Shown in pieces: positions 15,783 through 18,668 of a stretch of DNA of 18,668 nt. The stretch is from the NCBI GenBank assembly GCA_002433675.1, contig DJIP01000137.1:1-18668 (forward strand). The letters are read 5' to 3'. The stretch comes from Halomonas halophila (GTDB taxonomy: Bacteria > Pseudomonadota > Gammaproteobacteria > Pseudomonadales > Halomonadaceae). The position numbers were made by a program, and so were the translations under genes. Under the pieces are notes generated by a model. The model saw nothing but the letters and a program-made list of their open reading frames with translations. It made no database searches and was not told the origin of the DNA. The first letter of the stretch is position 1. The number at the start of each line of letters is the position of its first letter.

Positions 15783-16961
15783 TCAAGAAAGCCGTAGCGC
15801 CTGATCAAGATCCTCGATCAGATCTTCCACGTCCTCGAGCCCTACCGACAATCTCAACATGCTGTCCGAAATACCTCTGCGCTGGCGTTCCTCGTCGCTC
15901 AAGTCCGCGTGGGTGGTCGTGCGGGGTTGGGTGACCAGACTCTCGGCGCCCCCCAGGCTTGGTGCCAGGGCAAACCAGCGAAGCGATTCCGCGACCTTCT
16001 CCGTCAATGAAAGGTCCGCCTCCAGCTCGAGCGTCAACATGCCACCGAACCCGCGCATCTGCCGCCTGGCCACCTCGTGCCCGGGGTGATTCGCCAGGCC
16101 AGGATAGTGGACTCGACGTACCGCCGAATGCGACTCAAGCGTTTCGGCGATCGTCTGGGCCGAACGGTTGTGCTGCGCCACCCGAACCGACAGGGTCTTG
16201 AGGCTTCGCGACAACAGCGACCCCGTCTGCGGCGAAGGTGCGCTGCCCAGCGACCGACGCCACCAATCGATAGGCTCCAGCAACGCCCGAGAGCCCATCA
16301 CCGTCCCCGCGCTGAGATCACTGTGCCCACCCAGATATTTGGTGGCACTGTGCGCCACCAGATCCGCACCGAGTTGCAGCGGCAACTGATTGACCGGCGT
16401 GGCAAAGGTATTGTCCACCACCACCAGTGCGCCATGGGCGTGCGCCTGCCTCGCCAGCTTTGCGATATCGGTGATCGCAAGGGTCGGGTTGCTCGGTGTC
16501 TCCACGAACACCAGACCAGCGCCCTCGCGCAGCCTCCGCTCGAGTGCGTCATCTTTATCGTCCAACACCAGGTCGACGGCATAACCAAGGCTGGGCAATC
16601 CCTGCGCCATCAGCCCCAGGGTGCCACCGTAGATCTCACCGAAACCCACCACGCCCTTTTTGCCGTGGGCCAGCAGCAAGGCGCTGATCGCCCCCATCCC
16701 TGCGCTGAAACTCAGTGCAGCCTCAGCCCCCTCCAGTTCTGCCAGCACATCCTCGAGAGCGTAAAGCGTCGGATTCATGCCATAGCGCGAATAGAAGCCA
16801 CCACGCCTCTTCCCTTCGCCGACCTCTCGCAGCGAGGCGGTATCATCGAAGGCGAAGGTCGTGGTGTCATAGATCGGCACATGGGGGCTGCCGAAGGGAT
16901 CGCGCTGTTGCTGGCCATGGATGGTGCGTGTCGCCAGCCCATAGCGGTCGAGACGGGGCAT
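15783..16961 (-). CDS. Cys/Met-metabolism PLP-dependent enzyme (cystathionine gamma-synthase/lyase type)
   Basis: 392 residues from the ATG at 16961 (AAGGAGG four bases upstream); an in-frame GTG at 16994 has no such site. Fold-type I PLP enzyme of the transsulfuration family: YSRYGMNPT near 57-65 (Tyr57 and Arg59 contact the neighbouring subunit's PLP phosphate), SAGMGAI near 87-92, Tyr111 stacking on the cofactor, Asp183 in VVDNTFATP, Schiff-base Lys208 in HSATKYLGGHSD, and SLGGAESL near 335-342. At the position of the methionine gamma-lyase cysteine (after IYG) there is Gly113, which argues against a classical methionine gamma-lyase. Cystathionine gamma-synthase, gamma-lyase or a relative is likely, but the reaction cannot be fixed from sequence. 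It lies 280 bp downstream of the MBL-fold gene, same strand. Confidence 0.9.
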   Translation of the reverse strand: MPRLDRYGLATRTIHGQQQRDPFGSPHVPIYDTTTFAFDDTASLREVGEGKRRGGFYSRYGMNPTLYALEDVLAELEGAEAALSFSAGMGAISALLLAHGKKGVVGFGEIYGGTLGLMAQGLPSLGYAVDLVLDDKDDALERRLREGAGLVFVETPSNPTLAITDIAKLARQAHAHGALVVVDNTFATPVNQLPLQLGADLVAHSATKYLGGHSDLSAGTVMGSRALLEPIDWWRRSLGSAPSPQTGSLLSRSLKTLSVRVAQHNRSAQTIAETLESHSAVRRVHYPGLANHPGHEVARRQMRGFGGMLTLELEADLSLTEKVAESLRWFALAPSLGGAESLVTQPRTTTHADLSDEERQRRGISDSMLRLSVGLEDVEDLIEDLDQALRLS

Positions 16962-17068
16962 GCTGCCTCCTTTGTGAACTTGCAAACCATTCACCGTCTG
17001 ACCAACCTAGCGTGAAAGCAGACACTTCACCAGAGACGCATGCCCAAGCCCCCGCGCGCGACAACAAC

Positions 17069-17104
17069 GTCGATATCGAAGTCGATAGCAAAGTCGCTAA
17101 CGAA
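17069..17104. repeat. Imperfect 12-bp tandem repeat x3
   Basis: GTCGATATCGAA, GTCGATAGCAAA and GTCGCTAACGAA follow one another without gaps in the 280-bp stretch upstream of the PLP enzyme gene. The copies differ by three or four bases. Origin may be slippage; a regulatory role is possible but unsupported. Confidence 0.45.
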
Positions 17105-17185
17105 AGAGCAAGGCCCGGAGAGCCATCGCTAGATGATATTCACCGGACCCTATCGGCAAGCGCCTGCCGCAGAGTTGTGCAAGAG

Positions 17186-17217
17186 GCCCACCCTCAGAGA
17201 CGCCCACCCTCAGAGAC
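17186..17217. repeat. Perfect 16-bp tandem duplication
   Basis: GCCCACCCTCAGAGAC occurs twice back to back (17186-17201, 17202-17217), just past the stop of the MBL-fold gene. It looks like a recent slippage duplication, and could vary between strains. Confidence 0.75.
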
Positions 17218-17241
17218 CGCTCTCAGGCGCTGTCACGGCGC

Positions 17242-18120
17242 TTAAAAGGCGTTCAGAGGAATCTTGAGGTAGCGACGACCGTTGGATTCTGCCTTGGGCA
17301 AACGCCCTCCCAGAATATTCACCTGGAGTGACGGCAGCATCAGCGCCGGCATCGGCAAGTCCTTGTCACGGCCATTGCGCATGGCAATGTAACCGGCCTC
17401 GTGCTGCCCCTGGAGATGGATGTTATCACGGCACTGTTCAGCCACCGTGCTCTCCCACCGGGGCTCCCGGCCTCCTGGGCGATAGTCGTGCCCGGTAAAC
17501 AGGCGGGTGTCATCCGGCAAGGCAAGCAGATCCTGTATCGACTGCCACAACGCCTGAGCGTCGCCACCAGGGAAGTCAGCCCGTGCCGTGCCGAAGTCGG
17601 GCTGAAACAGGGTGTCGTGGACGAAGGCCGCATCACCGACGCGGTAGGTCACCGACGCCAGGGTATGCCCGGGAGAGAACATCACCTCGGCCTCGAGATT
17701 GCCGATGGAGAAGCGATCCCCCTCGGCCCACAGCCTGTCCCACTGGCTACCGTCGCAGGCAAGCTCCGGCCAATGATAGATATCCTTCCACAGCGCCTGT
17801 ACCTCGGTGATCTTCTGCCCAATCGCCGTCGGCGCTCCCGTCTGCTGCTTGAGATACTGCGCCGCCGACAGATGATCGGCATGGGGATGAGTATCCAGCA
17901 CCCACTCCACTTCGAGGCCGTGTTCCTTCACGTAGCCAAGCAGTTCATCCGCGCTGGCCGTGGACGTCTCGCCGGAGGCCGCATCGAAATCGAGCACCGG
18001 ATCGATGATGGCGCACCGCCTGGTATCAGGGTCCACGACCACGTACTGGACGCTCGATGTTGCGGAATCGAAGAACCCCGTCACCTGGGGCCGTCCCTCG
18101 GAATAACGAATTCGTTGCAT
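17242..18120 (-). CDS. MBL-fold metallohydrolase, persulfide dioxygenase/Blh type
   Basis: 292 residues from the ATG at 18120 with AAGGAGG six bases upstream; the frame is open further but unsupported. Metallo-beta-lactamase fold with the THPHADHL motif (His78, His80, Asp82, His83), His152 in SPGHT, Asp169 in VHDTLF and His211 in TGHDY. The block DFGTARADFPGGDA (176-188) and the N-terminal pattern with YVVVDPDTRRCAIIDPVLD are typical of ETHE1-like and Blh-like persulfide dioxygenases, which are mono-iron enzymes oxidising glutathione persulfide to sulfite. There is no fused rhodanese domain. The residue before Asp169 is His where relatives I recall have Gly. The neighbouring PLP enzyme may produce sulfide or persulfide. 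A different thioester or lactone substrate cannot be excluded. Confidence 0.88.
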   Translation of the reverse strand: MQRIRYSEGRPQVTGFFDSATSSVQYVVVDPDTRRCAIIDPVLDFDAASGETSTASADELLGYVKEHGLEVEWVLDTHPHADHLSAAQYLKQQTGAPTAIGQKITEVQALWKDIYHWPELACDGSQWDRLWAEGDRFSIGNLEAEVMFSPGHTLASVTYRVGDAAFVHDTLFQPDFGTARADFPGGDAQALWQSIQDLLALPDDTRLFTGHDYRPGGREPRWESTVAEQCRDNIHLQGQHEAGYIAMRNGRDKDLPMPALMLPSLQVNILGGRLPKAESNGRRYLKIPLNAF

Positions 18121-18215
18121 CAGGCACCTCCTTCGCTCTGTGTACGATGAATATGCCATTTCGATCTTTCTTTAGCATCTTTGTTCCATCCAGATAGGCA
18201 TTCCGCTACGGGGGG

Positions 18216-18258
18216 CAGAAACGAAAGAAGCCCGACTCCTCTCGGAATCGGGCTTCTT
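18216..18258 (-). terminator. Intrinsic terminator-like hairpin, cassette copy A
   Basis: On the minus strand, AAGAAGCCCGA-U-UCC pairs with GGA-G-UCGGGCUUCUU across a GAGA loop (18225-18258), giving a 15-bp stem with one U·G wobble, followed by TCGTTTC. The same pair is a C·A mismatch on the plus strand, so the minus-strand RNA is the better folded one. It would end a transcript from within 18259-18475 or beyond, just before the MBL-fold gene. Confidence 0.65.
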
Positions 18259-18298
18259 CTAAATAAATGCCTGACGGACGGGCCGGCCATCCGGCTAC

Positions 18299-18324
18299 TC
18301 TCGCATGGGGGTGAGTCACCCCAG
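18299..18324. repeat. Repeat block with palindrome GGGGTGAGTCACCCC, copy A
   Basis: 26 bp identical to 18619-18644. It contains the odd palindrome GGGGTGA-G-TCACCCC (18308-18322), which could be a protein site or, in RNA, a short stem with a 5-nt loop. Confidence 0.8.
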
Positions 18325-18325
18325 C

Positions 18326-18394
18326 GCTCTTCACAAGGGCTGCGGCAACGCCGCAAGGAGGGACGAACGACGCGAGCCTGCCCTTGAGAAGAGC
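18326..18394. repeat. Long inverted repeat enclosing an inner hairpin
   Basis: Arms GCTCTTCACAAGGGC (18326-18340) and GCCCTTGAGAAGAGC (18380-18394) pair over 15 bases with one mismatch. The 39-nt interior begins with GCGGC-AAC-GCCGC (18342-18354). This is strong nested secondary structure in non-coding DNA, within cassette copy A. Confidence 0.75.
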
Positions 18395-18400
18395 CAGGCC

Positions 18401-18432
18401 GGGCCGCGCCGAGGGGGTAACCGGCGCGGCCC
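18401..18432. repeat. GC-rich inverted repeat GGGCCGCGCC / GGCGCGGCCC
   Basis: Perfect 10-bp arms (18401-18410 and 18423-18432) with a 12-nt loop, next to the preceding inverted repeat and upstream (minus strand) of it. No U-tract follows on either strand, so structure rather than termination is likely. Confidence 0.65.
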
Positions 18433-18473
18433 CACATATAAAGAGAGCGGTCTGCCCCATGCATGCGCTCTTT

Positions 18474-18512
18474 ACAAAAAGAAGGCCCGACTATCTCTCG
18501 ATAATCGGGCCT
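18474..18512 (-). terminator. Strong intrinsic terminator, cassette copy B
   Basis: Minus strand: AGGCCCGA-U-UAU-C pairs with G-AUA-G-UCGGGCCU around a GAGA loop, with one U·G wobble, and is followed by TCTTTTTG. This is a canonical intrinsic terminator for a leftward transcript arriving from beyond about 18520. It is the homologue of the copy A hairpin. Confidence 0.75.
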
Positions 18513-18618
18513 ACTTCTGAATAAATGCCTGACGTCGGGGTGGACCCTCCGCTCGCTCGTCCAGGCCGCCGCTCTGCCCCTGAAGACTTCCGGATGACGC
18601 CACCAAGATAACAATGTT

Positions 18619-18644
18619 TCTCGCATGGGGGTGAGTCACCCCAG
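18619..18644. repeat. Repeat block with palindrome GGGGTGAGTCACCCC, copy B
   Basis: Second identical copy of the 26-bp block, 320 bp from the first; palindrome at 18628-18642. It is followed by TTGCAGC-GAA-GCTGCAA-like sequence (about 18648-18665), the counterpart of GCGGC-AAC-GCCGC in copy A. The copy runs to the window edge. Confidence 0.8.
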
Positions 18645-18668
18645 GGGTTTGCAGCGAAGCTGCAAGGG

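Larger units (their letters stand above)
18121..18668. other. Non-coding stretch (548 bp) with duplicated structured cassette
   Basis: No convincing protein gene. Bases 18121-18215 should hold the promoter of the MBL-fold gene, but no good -35/-10 pair was found. From 18216 to the right edge are two copies of a structured unit. Shared blocks are a C·A-interrupted hairpin, a 15-bp block AATAAATGCCTGACG (18262-18276 and 18520-18534), a 26-bp identical block (18299-18324 and 18619-18644) and a second small hairpin. The spacer between the shared blocks is 22 nt in one copy and 84 nt in the other. Confidence 0.7.

Noticed and set aside
16715..17011. 5' portion of the plus-strand open frame ending at 17245
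   Set aside because: Antisense to the PLP-enzyme start region, with no ribosome site; only the part from 17012 lies in free intergenic DNA, and even that is unsupported.
17186..17217. CRISPR-like short repeats
   Set aside because: Only two back-to-back 16-bp copies with no spacers and no cas genes; a simple tandem duplication.
18120..18626. 168-codon minus-strand open frame across the cassette region
   Set aside because: It runs through both repeat copies and translates the terminator hairpins, has no ribosome site at its start, and copy A of the same start block stops after three codons. It is an accidental frame in repeat DNA.

Overview
The window (18,668 bp, high GC, moderately halophilic gammaproteobacterial character) most resembles a Halomonas/Halomonadaceae chromosome. 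That assignment is inference, based on codon use, GC-rich third positions and the mix of gene families; there is no rRNA or other taxonomic marker in the window. No tRNA, rRNA, CRISPR array, insertion sequence or prophage gene was seen.

Layout. (1) 1-590 (-): 5' part of a Tyr-type SDR oxidoreductase that runs off the left edge. (2) 911-2884 (+): a YdiF-like acyl-CoA:acetate/3-ketoacid CoA-transferase with an extra C-terminal domain. A strong hairpin separates it from a convergent hemerythrin-like HHE protein (2987-3427, -). (3) 3609-12553 (-): a block of eight co-directional genes. Reading from the promoter end these are L-rhamnonate dehydratase, L-rhamnose mutarotase, a COG3618 lactonase, L-rhamnose 1-dehydrogenase, a HpcH/HpaI-type 2-keto-3-deoxy-L-rhamnonate aldolase, lactaldehyde dehydrogenase AldA, a GntP-family permease and an NCS1-family permease. 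Together they encode the complete non-phosphorylative L-rhamnose route: rhamnose (mutarotation) -> rhamnonolactone -> rhamnonate -> 2-keto-3-deoxyrhamnonate -> pyruvate + L-lactaldehyde -> L-lactate. (4) 12805-13755 (+): a divergent LysR-type regulator. The divergent intergenic region holds two oppositely oriented copies of GATACCT-N5-TTAT, each with a T-N11-A LysR core, which I propose as its operator. (5) 14061-15140 (+): an exported cytochrome c domain fused to a shortened type I periplasmic-binding-protein domain, overlapping tail to tail by 14 nt with a small DUF2938-like membrane protein (15127-15615, -). (6) 15783-16961 and 17242-18120 (-): a Cys/Met-metabolism PLP enzyme and a metallo-beta-lactamase-fold protein of the persulfide dioxygenase/Blh type, a plausible sulfur-metabolism pair. 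(7) 18216-18668: no convincing protein gene. It contains two diverged copies of a structured cassette, each ending on the minus strand in a hairpin with a GAGA loop and a U-rich tail. Stem substitutions between the copies are compensatory, so this looks like a duplicated non-coding RNA or structured repeat element that continues past the right edge.

The most interesting items are the structured cassette at the right end, the LysR site pair, the unorthodox transporter pair in the rhamnose operon, and the cytochrome c/binding-protein fusion.
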